NCBI GenBank assembly: GCA_043801935.1
Contig: JAZDLO010000029.1
Span: 1 to 39,552, forward strand
Direction of reading: 5' to 3'
Length of the DNA: 39,552 nucleotides
Source of the DNA: JAZDLO01 sp043801935
GTDB lineage: Bacteria > Actinomycetota > Thermoleophilia > RBG-16-64-13
The notes beneath the pieces are model-generated. The model was not told where the DNA came from, did no database searches, and saw nothing but the letters and a program-made list of their open reading frames with translations. Shown piece after piece: positions 8,499-15,447 of the stretch (its first letter is position 1; the number at the start of each line of letters is the position of its first letter). A program made the position numbers and the translations under genes.

Positions 8499-9911
8499 AT
8501 GTCGGAAGCAGTAAGTCGCCGCGAGTTCCTTAAGATCGCCGGTATCGCCGGGGCCACCGTGGGCGTGGGCGCCGGTCTGGGCGGTCTGATCGCGGCATGC
8601 GGTGAGGAAACCACGACCACCACCGCAGGCGTCACCACCACCGCAGGCGCCACCACCACCACAGCAGCGGGGGCCACGACGACCGTCAGCGCGGCTCCGG
8701 AAGCAGGCCGTGAGGTCAAGATCGGGTTTGTGACGCCGCAGACCGGGCCCTTGGCCTCGTTCGGGATCGCCGATAAGTACTGCGTCGATCATTTCAAGGA
8801 GATCATCGGCGACGGGGTCGTGCTTGGCGACGGCAAGATGCACCCGATCAACATCCTGCTCGAAGACGGCCAGTCGAACTCCAACCGCGCGTCCCAGGTC
8901 GCTGGCGACCTGATCCTGAACAGTAAGGTGGACATCCTGATGGCTGCCTCCAGCGGGGACAACGTCGTGCCCGTCTCCGATCAGGCCGAGGCCAATGAGA
9001 TCCCCTGTATCTCATGCGACACCCCGTGGCAGGCGTGGTTCATGGGCCGCGGTGGCGATCCCAAAGTCGGCTTCAAGTGGACCTATCATGCCTTCTGGGG
9101 CCAGGAAGACAACTTCGGCATCTACTTCGACATGTGGCCGCAGGTGCCGAACAACAAGATCGTGGGCGTGTTGTGGCCCAACGATGTTGACGGCAACAAT
9201 TACCGTAACCAATGGCCCGATCCCATGACAAAGGCCGGATATACGTATATCGACGGGGGGTCCTTCCAGGACGGCATGGAGGACTACACGTCCATCATCG
9301 ACGCGTTCAAGAAAGGTGGGGCGGAGGTGCTCTCGGGGGTCATGAGCCCGCCTGACTTCACCAACTTCTGGAAACAGTGCAAGCAGCAGGGCTACACTCC
9401 TAAGCTCTGCGGTATCGGTAAGGCCCTGCTTTTCCCGCAGACGGGAGACGCCCTTGGTGACATCGGTGAGGGTCTCTGCACCACGTGCTGGTGGCATCCC
9501 ACCTATCCGTTCACCTCGCCGCTTAGTGGTGAGACGTGCCAGCAGTTCGCCGACAACTACGAGACCGCGAGCAGCAAGCAGTGGACTCAGCCTCTGCTCC
9601 ACTTCATGATGTTCGAGTGGGCCGTGGACGTGCTGAAACGGACCACGGACGTCGATGACAAGAACGTGATTATCGAGGCCATAAAGACCACCAATGTTGA
9701 GACCATAGCAGGCCCGATAGACTTCACTCAGGAAGTCGGTGCGGCGGACAGCACGCGTCCGGTGCCCAACGTGGTCCGCCTCCCGCTCTCGGGCGGTCAG
9801 TGGCGCAAGTCGCCCAAGTGGACCTTCGACTTGGTCCTCTGCAGCAACAAGAACTGGCCGATGATCCCGACTGTGAGCAAGCTGGAGCCTCTTCCCGGGT
9901 CGACCGCCTAG
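8499..9911 (+). CDS. ABC transporter substrate-binding Tat lipoprotein (Leu/Ile/Val-binding family)
   Basis: The chosen start gives 470 residues; the ATG at 8499 has GGAGGG seven bases upstream, better than an in-frame ATG at 8460. The N-terminus has a twin-arginine motif (SRREFLK, Arg7-Arg8), a hydrophobic stretch and a lipobox ending at Cys34, so it should be a Tat-exported lipoprotein. Residues 37-63 are a Thr/Ala-rich low-complexity tether made of imperfect TTTAG-type repeats. The rest is a type I periplasmic-binding fold (Peripla_BP_6) with an early GFVTPQTGPLASFG stretch typical of branched-chain amino acid, urea or amide binders. No permease or ATPase genes are nearby. A paralogue lies at 38647-39552 (-). 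The ligand is unknown. Confidence 0.9.
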   Translation: MSEAVSRREFLKIAGIAGATVGVGAGLGGLIAACGEETTTTTAGVTTTAGATTTTAAGATTTVSAAPEAGREVKIGFVTPQTGPLASFGIADKYCVDHFKEIIGDGVVLGDGKMHPINILLEDGQSNSNRASQVAGDLILNSKVDILMAASSGDNVVPVSDQAEANEIPCISCDTPWQAWFMGRGGDPKVGFKWTYHAFWGQEDNFGIYFDMWPQVPNNKIVGVLWPNDVDGNNYRNQWPDPMTKAGYTYIDGGSFQDGMEDYTSIIDAFKKGGAEVLSGVMSPPDFTNFWKQCKQQGYTPKLCGIGKALLFPQTGDALGDIGEGLCTTCWWHPTYPFTSPLSGETCQQFADNYETASSKQWTQPLLHFMMFEWAVDVLKRTTDVDDKNVIIEAIKTTNVETIAGPIDFTQEVGAADSTRPVPNVVRLPLSGGQWRKSPKWTFDLVLCSNKNWPMIPTVSKLEPLPGSTA

Positions 9912-9996
9912 GCCGCATCGCTCAGGTGCGCGCCAGCTTATGCGCTTGGCGCCTGCTCGCTACCTGCGGACAGGTCTGACCGGCTGCAAGGTCACG

Positions 9997-10027
9997 GGGG
10001 CCCCATCTCCAGCGGAGACGGGGCCCC
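9997..10027 (+). terminator. Stem-loop after the substrate-binding protein gene
   Basis: A 14-bp stem with one G-U-type mismatch pairs 9997-10010 with 10014-10027 around an AGC loop (GGGGCCCCATCTCC against GGAGACGGGGCCCC). It lies 85 bases after the stop of the binding-protein gene. No T-run follows, so it is either a non-canonical terminator or an mRNA 3'-end stabiliser. Confidence 0.5.
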
Positions 10028-10147
10028 GCTGTATCGGAATAGCATGCTCGACCGGGACGGCCGCCACCGCTCGGATGCTAGGCGTTACACTGTGGCATGC
10101 AAAGAACGTCCAGGGGGGTCCAGATCCCCGAAGGCAGGAGGATACAC

Positions 10148-10846
10148 ATGGATTCTGAGCAGGCGCAGAAGCTGGTGAGGATCAACGCCAAGCCGCAGCC
10201 ACTCGAGATCGACCTCGCCCGTACGGCTGTCGTCGTGGTGGACATGCAGAACGCCTTTGTCAGCGAGGGTGGGATGTTCGACCACGCCGGCTATGACATC
10301 TCCGGCGCCCCTGCGGTCATCCAGAAGAACGCCGAACTTCTGCCCGCTCTTCGGGAGGCGGGGGTCAAGATCGTCTACCTCAAGATGAGTTACTCCGAAG
10401 ACTATTCCGACGCGGGGGGTCCGCAGTCCCCTAATTGGCACAAGGAGTTGGGCCTCGTCATGATGCAGGACCGCCCCGAGACGTGGGGAAAGTACGTGAC
10501 CCGGAACTCCTGGGATGAAGAGGTCTGTGAGGAACTGGCGCCCTGCGCGGGCGACGTGGTCGTGCGCAAACAGCGCTACAGTGGCTTTGCCGGCACCAAT
10601 TTGGATATGGTGCTCAAGACCTATGGGATCCGGTATTGCCTCTACACCGGCGTGGCTACCAACGTGTGTGTGGAAACGACTCTCAGGGACGGGTACCTGC
10701 TCGACTACTGGCCCATATTGGTTGCGGACGCCTGCAACAACTCCGGGCCCGAGCACACCCAGCTTGCGACCGAGTGGAACGTCGAGCACGCTTTCGGCTG
10801 GGTTACGACGACACGGGACGTCCTCAAGGCGCTTGCGACTGATTAA
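10148..10846 (+). CDS. Cysteine hydrolase of the isochorismatase family, RutB-like (ureidoacrylate amidohydrolase)
   Basis: Starting at the ATG at 10148, with AGGAGG nearby, this is a 232-residue isochorismatase-like hydrolase. The catalytic triad is visible as Asp32 (VVDMQN), Lys141 (RKQRYSGF) and Cys174 (TNVCVE). The 109- and 33-residue gaps between them equal those I recall for E. coli RutB (Asp24, Lys133, Cys166). Several blocks also resemble RutB closely: GGPQSPNWHK, RYSGFAGTNLD and GVATNVCVETTLRDG. RutB releases carbamate and ammonia from (peroxy)ureidoacrylate in uracil breakdown. No RutA, RutD, RutE or RutG is present here, so the true substrate may be another ureido or amide compound. 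N-carbamoylsarcosine- or biuret-type amidase activity is the main alternative. Confidence 0.85.
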   Translation: MDSEQAQKLVRINAKPQPLEIDLARTAVVVVDMQNAFVSEGGMFDHAGYDISGAPAVIQKNAELLPALREAGVKIVYLKMSYSEDYSDAGGPQSPNWHKELGLVMMQDRPETWGKYVTRNSWDEEVCEELAPCAGDVVVRKQRYSGFAGTNLDMVLKTYGIRYCLYTGVATNVCVETTLRDGYLLDYWPILVADACNNSGPEHTQLATEWNVEHAFGWVTTTRDVLKALATD

Positions 10847-10879
10847 GTAGGTCCGGCGCGTTAGGAAAGCGCTACCTAC
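10847..10879 (+). terminator. Bulged stem-loop directly after the RutB-like gene
   Basis: GTAGGT (10847-10852) pairs with ACCTAC (10874-10879), and an inner GCGC pairs with GCGC around a 9-base loop, with a small asymmetric bulge. It starts at the first base after the TAA stop. No T-run follows. It is probably a 3'-end structure; a regulatory leader for the next gene is possible. Confidence 0.35.
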
Positions 10880-10941
10880 AGGGTATGGTCAACCCAGGAT
10901 CTCGACCCGCCGACCCGCATCGCGCGAAAGGGGTGGCAAGC

Positions 10942-11226
10942 ATGCCCTACGTGCTCATCCAACACAACGTGAAGAACTACTCGAACTTCGAGACGGTGTT
11001 CAAAGACGACGAGAAGCGGCGACTGAGGAGCGGCTCGAAGAGTGGAAGGGTCTTCAGGAACCTTTCTGACCCCGGCAACATCTTTGCGCTTTTCGAGTGG
11101 GACGACGCCGAGAAGGCTCAGAAGTTCGCTAACTCCTACGAACTGCGTGAGGCTGTCGAGTGGGCCGGCGACTCCACGCCGCCCCGGGTGACGGTGATCG
11201 AAGAGATCCTACAGACCGACGCTTAG
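10942..11226 (+). CDS. Small ABM/dimeric alpha-beta-barrel protein
   Basis: The ATG at 10942, behind an AAAGGGGTGG ribosome site, gives a 94-residue protein. The pattern YVLIQHNVKNYSNF...FEWDDAEKAQKFANS...VEWAGDSTPP looks like small dimeric alpha-beta-barrel proteins of the antibiotic biosynthesis monooxygenase (ABM) or cyclase-like group. These bind small ligands or act as cofactor-free oxygenases. No catalytic residue can be assigned. An in-frame ATG at 10885 would add 19 residues but lacks a good ribosome site. It is flanked by structured intergenic DNA and may be a single-gene unit or the first gene of the run to 15225. Confidence 0.6.
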   Translation: MPYVLIQHNVKNYSNFETVFKDDEKRRLRSGSKSGRVFRNLSDPGNIFALFEWDDAEKAQKFANSYELREAVEWAGDSTPPRVTVIEEILQTDA

Positions 11227-11299
11227 AGCGCTTGTAAGGCAAGATCAAACCGGCGAAGCTTTGGCCACAGATAAGGCCTCGACCCGTGGGAGGGCATAG

Positions 11300-11581
11300 A
11301 TGAGCGGTCCCAGTCATATCACCGCCGAAGAAGCGAAAGCAGTGGGCGAGAAACTGGGCATCACGTGGAAGGATTTCGATGTCGAGCAGTTTCGCATGGG
11401 GATGGACGTGGAACTCGAGCATGGGGTCCACGATCCCGAGACCAACGTCACCAACGACGACATCTTGATGACGGGTAAGATCGCCTGGGCCCATCTCAAG
11501 GAATTCCCCGACTACTACGATCGCTTGGAACAGATGGAAGAAGAGGCCGAAAGCTACTGGGACGCGAAGAAGGCCGAATAG
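11300..11581 (+). CDS. DUF5661-type small protein
   Basis: This 93-residue, acidic, soluble protein reads ITAEEAKAVGEKLGITW, then FDVEQFRMGMDVELEHG, then ALAHLxEFPDYY-like blocks. That is the pattern I associate with the DUF5661 family, often annotated only as hypothetical. There is no signal peptide or membrane segment. A GGGAGGGC ribosome site precedes the ATG. The stop lies 9 bases before the aldolase gene, so it is likely cotranscribed with it. The function is unknown. Confidence 0.7.
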   Translation: MSGPSHITAEEAKAVGEKLGITWKDFDVEQFRMGMDVELEHGVHDPETNVTNDDILMTGKIAWAHLKEFPDYYDRLEQMEEEAESYWDAKKAE

Positions 11582-11590
11582 GAGTTCTGG

Positions 11591-12541
11591 ATGATCGTCA
11601 CCACCAAGGAACTGTTCAGGGTCGCGTACGGGACGTTCGCCGTAGGGGCCTACAACATCAACAACATGGAGCAGACCCTGGGCCTGTTCCGGGGAAACCT
11701 GGAATCTCAAGCCCCCTTCATCATCCAGATCTCGCGGGGCGCCCGCTCCTACGCCGACAAACGCATGTTGGAGGCCATGATCAAGGCCGCCGACGAGATC
11801 TTCCCCGAAGCCATCTTCGCCGTGCATCTCGATCACGGCGATCTGGCCACCGCGCTCGACTGCATCGAGAGCGGCTTCTACTCCTCGGTGATGATCGATG
11901 CTTCCGGTGAGCCTCTTGAAGAGAACATCCGCATCACCCGCCAGGTGGCGGACGCCGCCCATGCGCGCGGCATCTCGGTGGAAGCCGAATTAGGCCAATT
12001 GGGCGGGGTAGAGGAGCACGTGCAGGTAGATGAGAAGAACGCCAACCTGACCGATCCGGACGAGGCCGAGGTCTTCGTGCGCGAATCAGGGTGTGACAGC
12101 CTGGCGGTGGCTATTGGTACCAGCCACGGCGCGTATAAGTTCAGCGGCCATCAGGCCCTGCGCCTGGACGTGGCCGCCGAGATCCAGAGGCGTCTGCCCG
12201 GATTTCCCCTGGTCATGCATGGCTCAAGCTCGGTGCCGCAAGGGGAGATCGAGCGCATCAACTCCGCCGGTGGCTCTATCAAAGGGGCCAAAGGGGTGGA
12301 TGAGAACGAGTTTGCCAAGGCGGCGCCTCTGGGAGTGACCAAGGTCAACATCGACACCGACGGTCGTTTGGTGTGGACGCGGGTGCATCGGGAGTTCTTC
12401 AGAGACAATCCGGAGAAGTTCGACCTGCGCGACCCCGGCAAAGTGTTCATCGCCGAGTATGCCAAGTTCATCGCGCATAAGAACGAGAAGCTGGGCTCGG
12501 CCGGCACCCTGGAGCGCGTGCGGGACGCGGTTCTAGGGTAG
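11591..12541 (+). CDS. fba: Class II (zinc) fructose-bisphosphate/ketose-bisphosphate aldolase
   Basis: This 316-residue protein has the class II aldolase layout. Asp81 and His82 lie in HLDHG, where Asp is the proton donor and His a Zn ligand. Other likely metal ligands are Glu133 (VEAELG), His179 (TSHGAYK) and His210 (MHGSSS). Phosphate and substrate-binding blocks GSSS (211-214) and NIDTDGR (253-259) are present. The length suits the Fba group that cleaves fructose 1,6-bisphosphate into DHAP and glyceraldehyde 3-phosphate. Tagatose- or other ketose-bisphosphate specificity cannot be excluded. It sits in a tight run: 9 bases after the DUF5661 gene and 6 bases before the DAK2-DegV fusion. PEP carboxykinase lies downstream, which fits gluconeogenesis. 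Confidence 0.85.
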   Translation: MIVTTKELFRVAYGTFAVGAYNINNMEQTLGLFRGNLESQAPFIIQISRGARSYADKRMLEAMIKAADEIFPEAIFAVHLDHGDLATALDCIESGFYSSVMIDASGEPLEENIRITRQVADAAHARGISVEAELGQLGGVEEHVQVDEKNANLTDPDEAEVFVRESGCDSLAVAIGTSHGAYKFSGHQALRLDVAAEIQRRLPGFPLVMHGSSSVPQGEIERINSAGGSIKGAKGVDENEFAKAAPLGVTKVNIDTDGRLVWTRVHREFFRDNPEKFDLRDPGKVFIAEYAKFIAHKNEKLGSAGTLERVRDAVLG

Positions 12542-12547
12542 AGGGCG

Positions 12548-14443
12548 TTGCGTACTCTAGGCGGACAGGAATTCGCTCAGGTGGTGCGCGCCGGCGCTTT
12601 CGCGGTGGTGAGGTCACAGAGTGCACTCGACCGGATCAACGTCTTTCCTGTTGCCGATGCCGATACCGGGACCAATCTTGTAGCCACGCTCAGCGCCGCG
12701 GCTGCCGCTCTGGGCCGTACTCCACCATCTGCCATCGGGTCGGCCGCGCGCGTAGCGGCAGACGCTGCGCTTATCGGCGCACGTGGGAACTCGGGGGCGA
12801 TCTTTGCTCAGTTCCTGCATGGACTTGCGGAAGGTCTTCGTTTGAAAAAAGGTGTGGCCACCGGTGAGTTCGCCCTGGCTGCCACCGCCGGCGTGGATGC
12901 GGCCTATTCGGCTGTTCAGCACCCGCGCGAGGGCACCATTCTGTCCGTCCTTCGGGCCTGGGTCAGCGAGATGAGCGACCATGCTCCTGCCTTGCCCGAT
13001 TTCCGGGAGCTCATGGATCGCGCCCTGGAGGCCGCCAGGGTCGCTCTTGCCGATACGCCCAACCAACTGGAAGTGTTGGCCCGCAACAACGTGGTCGACG
13101 CGGGTGGACAGGGATTCGTCCATTTCCTCGAGGGCATGCTGGACCCGCTTCGGGGAGGTCGCGCGTTGGACGCGGCGGCTCTCGAGGCGCTCACCTTTCC
13201 TGCCGAGTATCAGCGATTGGCCAGGGCAGACGGGTGGGTGGCCGGGGGCTTTGTCGCCAGCGGGGCTGCCGGAGCGCCCATGGCTCAGGCGCGCGAGATC
13301 GACGAGCTCTTCCGCTATTGTGCCGAAGGTCTGCTCAGCGGTAAAGACCTTGACCGGGTGGCGATAGAGCGAGCCATAGGTCCACTGGGTGAATCGTTGG
13401 TCGTGGCGGGAGGGGGTGCGCACATGCGCGTGCATCTGCACACCGATGAGCCCGAGGTATTCCGCCAGGCACTCGAGCACCTCGGGGTGCTGGAGAGCTA
13501 CAAGGTCGACGACATGGTCGAGCAGCAGGCGGCCGCCCGGACCGCGACCATCGCCCTGGTCACCGACTCGACTTTCGATCTCTCGGAGGCCCAGCAATTG
13601 CGCTTCGGGACAGTGATGGTCCCCCTGACGATCTCCATCGGCGGCAAGAGCTACCTGGATCGGGTCGAGCTGAGCTCGCCGGCCTTCTACCAACTGGTGC
13701 GGCAAAGCGATGAGCTACCCCGTTCTTCCCAGCCCAACCGCGCGGATTTCCGGCGCGTCTATGAGGCTCTGCTCGAGGATCACGAGGCTGTGGTCTCCGT
13801 GCACATCTCGGCTCGTCTGTCCGGGACTCACCAATCTGCGCTGGGGGCGGCCCGGGAGGTGGACCCGCGCAGGATACGGGTGGTGGACGCACGGCATGTC
13901 TCTGTGGGATTGGGCCTGGTGGTGGAGGCCGCTGGGGAGGCCATAGTGGCAAGACGGAGCTTGGATGAGGTGGCGGCCGCCGCGGAATCCGCGGCGGCCA
14001 ACACCAGAGTGTACGGAGCCACCCCTTCGCTGGAGTTCGCCGTTAAGGGGGGCCGAGTCAATTCCAAGGTGGCGTACATGGCCGGTCTGATCAAGCTGAA
14101 GCCCGTCATCTTGTTCGACGAAGAAGGCGGCGCCCACGCCGACGGCGGCCACCTCGGCTACTCACGGACGATCAGAGGCATCGCCCGGCGGGCCGCAGGG
14201 TTTGCGGAGGGTCACCGAGTCAGGCTGGCCATCACCCATGCCGACTCACCGGCTGCCGCCGGGTATCTTCTGCAGCAGCTTCGCAAGCGATTCGGGCAAC
14301 AACAGGACATTCCCATGATGGAATCGGGGGCGGTCCTGGCTACCCACACCGGGCTGGGAGCGGTAGCGGTAGCTGTGCGGCGGCTCCCCGGCGAACCGCC
14401 GGCAGCATCAGATACGACACACGCTGTGGGAGAAGCACTATGA
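12548..14443 (+). CDS. DAK2 kinase-DegV fusion (FakA-FakB-like fatty acid kinase)
   Basis: This 631-residue protein combines a FakA-type kinase with a DegV/FakB lipid-binding domain. Residues 1 to about 200 are DAK2/DhaL, with a metal/ATP motif at Asp37, Asp39 and Thr40-Asn43 and a GARGNSGAI block (78-86). Residues about 250-325 match the FakA middle domain, including VHLHTD (295-300). From about 335 a DegV domain follows with TDSTFDLS (339-346), SGTHQSA and a GGRVNSK...KLKPV segment. In Firmicutes FakA and FakB are separate proteins: FakB presents a fatty acid and FakA phosphorylates it. Here one chain could do both. The start is a TTG at 12548 with an AGAGGG site only 2-3 bases away, so the exact N-terminus is uncertain. 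It overlaps the next gene by 4 bases. Confidence 0.85.
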   Translation: MRTLGGQEFAQVVRAGAFAVVRSQSALDRINVFPVADADTGTNLVATLSAAAAALGRTPPSAIGSAARVAADAALIGARGNSGAIFAQFLHGLAEGLRLKKGVATGEFALAATAGVDAAYSAVQHPREGTILSVLRAWVSEMSDHAPALPDFRELMDRALEAARVALADTPNQLEVLARNNVVDAGGQGFVHFLEGMLDPLRGGRALDAAALEALTFPAEYQRLARADGWVAGGFVASGAAGAPMAQAREIDELFRYCAEGLLSGKDLDRVAIERAIGPLGESLVVAGGGAHMRVHLHTDEPEVFRQALEHLGVLESYKVDDMVEQQAAARTATIALVTDSTFDLSEAQQLRFGTVMVPLTISIGGKSYLDRVELSSPAFYQLVRQSDELPRSSQPNRADFRRVYEALLEDHEAVVSVHISARLSGTHQSALGAAREVDPRRIRVVDARHVSVGLGLVVEAAGEAIVARRSLDEVAAAAESAAANTRVYGATPSLEFAVKGGRVNSKVAYMAGLIKLKPVILFDEEGGAHADGGHLGYSRTIRGIARRAAGFAEGHRVRLAITHADSPAAAGYLLQQLRKRFGQQQDIPMMESGAVLATHTGLGAVAVAVRRLPGEPPAASDTTHAVGEAL

Positions 14444-15225
14444 CCATCCCCGCGGCGATGGGCGTCACCCTCGCTATCCTGCTCGTCTACATGACCCTGG
14501 TCTGGCTGCTCAGTCTGGTCCGGCGGGATGCCGGCGTCGTCGATTCGTTCTGGGGCATCGGCTTTGTCGTCGCGGTCGCGGCCTATTTCGTCCTCACGGA
14601 GGGCTTCGCCGGACGCAGGATCCTGGTCATCGCGCTCACCTGCCTTTGGGGGCTACGCCTGGCGGTATACGTCACCTGGAGGAATCGGGGCAAGGGGGAG
14701 GATCCTCGCTACCGGGCGATGAGAGCCAAGCGACCGGATAGCTTCTGGTGGTACAGCTACCTGCAGGTCTTTCTCATGCAGGCGGCGCTTCTCTGGCTGG
14801 TGGCGGCTCCGTTGGCCGCGTCGGAAGGCGGAGCAGAGCCGGCCCGGCTGGTCGCCCTTGACTTCGTCGGCCTTGCCGTCTGGGTGGTGGGCTTCTCGTT
14901 CGAAGTGGCCGGTGACACTCACCTTGCCCTCTTCAAGCGGGATCCGGCCAACAAGGGGCAGGTGCTCCGATCAGGAGTGTGGAGATACACCCGCCATCCC
15001 AACTACTTCGGCGAGGCGCTCTTGTGGTGGGGCATGTGGCTGATCGCCGCGGCGGCCCACGGTTACTGGTCGGCCTATGGGCCGGTGGTGATCACACTGC
15101 TGCTCCTGCGGGTGTCGGGAGTCACGCTCCTGGAGAAGAACCTCAAAGAGTCGAAGCCCGGCTACGCCGAGTACGTCGAGCGTACCAGCTCTTTCATCCC
15201 CTGGTTTCCTCGAAAGCGTCTCTAG
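14440..15225 (+). CDS. DUF1295 integral membrane protein (steroid 5-alpha-reductase-like fold)
   Basis: This 261-residue membrane protein has about six or seven hydrophobic segments and the conserved C-terminal block RYTRHPNYFGE, then GVTLLEKN and YVERTSSFIPWFPRK. These mark the DUF1295 family, which shares its fold with isoprenylcysteine methyltransferases and sterol reductases. Bacterial members are mostly uncharacterised and may reduce or modify a lipid. The ATG overlaps the stop of the DAK2-DegV fusion as ATGA, so it is translationally coupled to a probable lipid kinase, which supports a lipid-related role. The following 222 bases, up to the next gene, show no feature I can support. Confidence 0.85.
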   Translation: MTIPAAMGVTLAILLVYMTLVWLLSLVRRDAGVVDSFWGIGFVVAVAAYFVLTEGFAGRRILVIALTCLWGLRLAVYVTWRNRGKGEDPRYRAMRAKRPDSFWWYSYLQVFLMQAALLWLVAAPLAASEGGAEPARLVALDFVGLAVWVVGFSFEVAGDTHLALFKRDPANKGQVLRSGVWRYTRHPNYFGEALLWWGMWLIAAAAHGYWSAYGPVVITLLLLRVSGVTLLEKNLKESKPGYAEYVERTSSFIPWFPRKRL

Positions 15226-15447
15226 ACCGCTCGGACCTTTCCGCCGGACCCATCCTCCGCGTCGGGCGCCTGCGGGGCACACGGAAGCACGGATACATGG
15301 TATTTTCTCCAGGGCAGACTGGCGGAGGATGGAGTTGTTCCATCAGCCGCGTTGAGAGGCCGGCTGCGAGACTCGGAAAGAGCGTACGCCGGCTTTGCCT
15401 GTCTTTGAGCGTTGTTACGACCGCTGATGCAGACGGAAGGAGAAACG

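Noticed and set aside
9940..10158. 72-codon frame between the binding protein and the RutB-like gene
   Set aside because: It covers the terminator-like hairpin, has no ribosome site and overlaps the next start.
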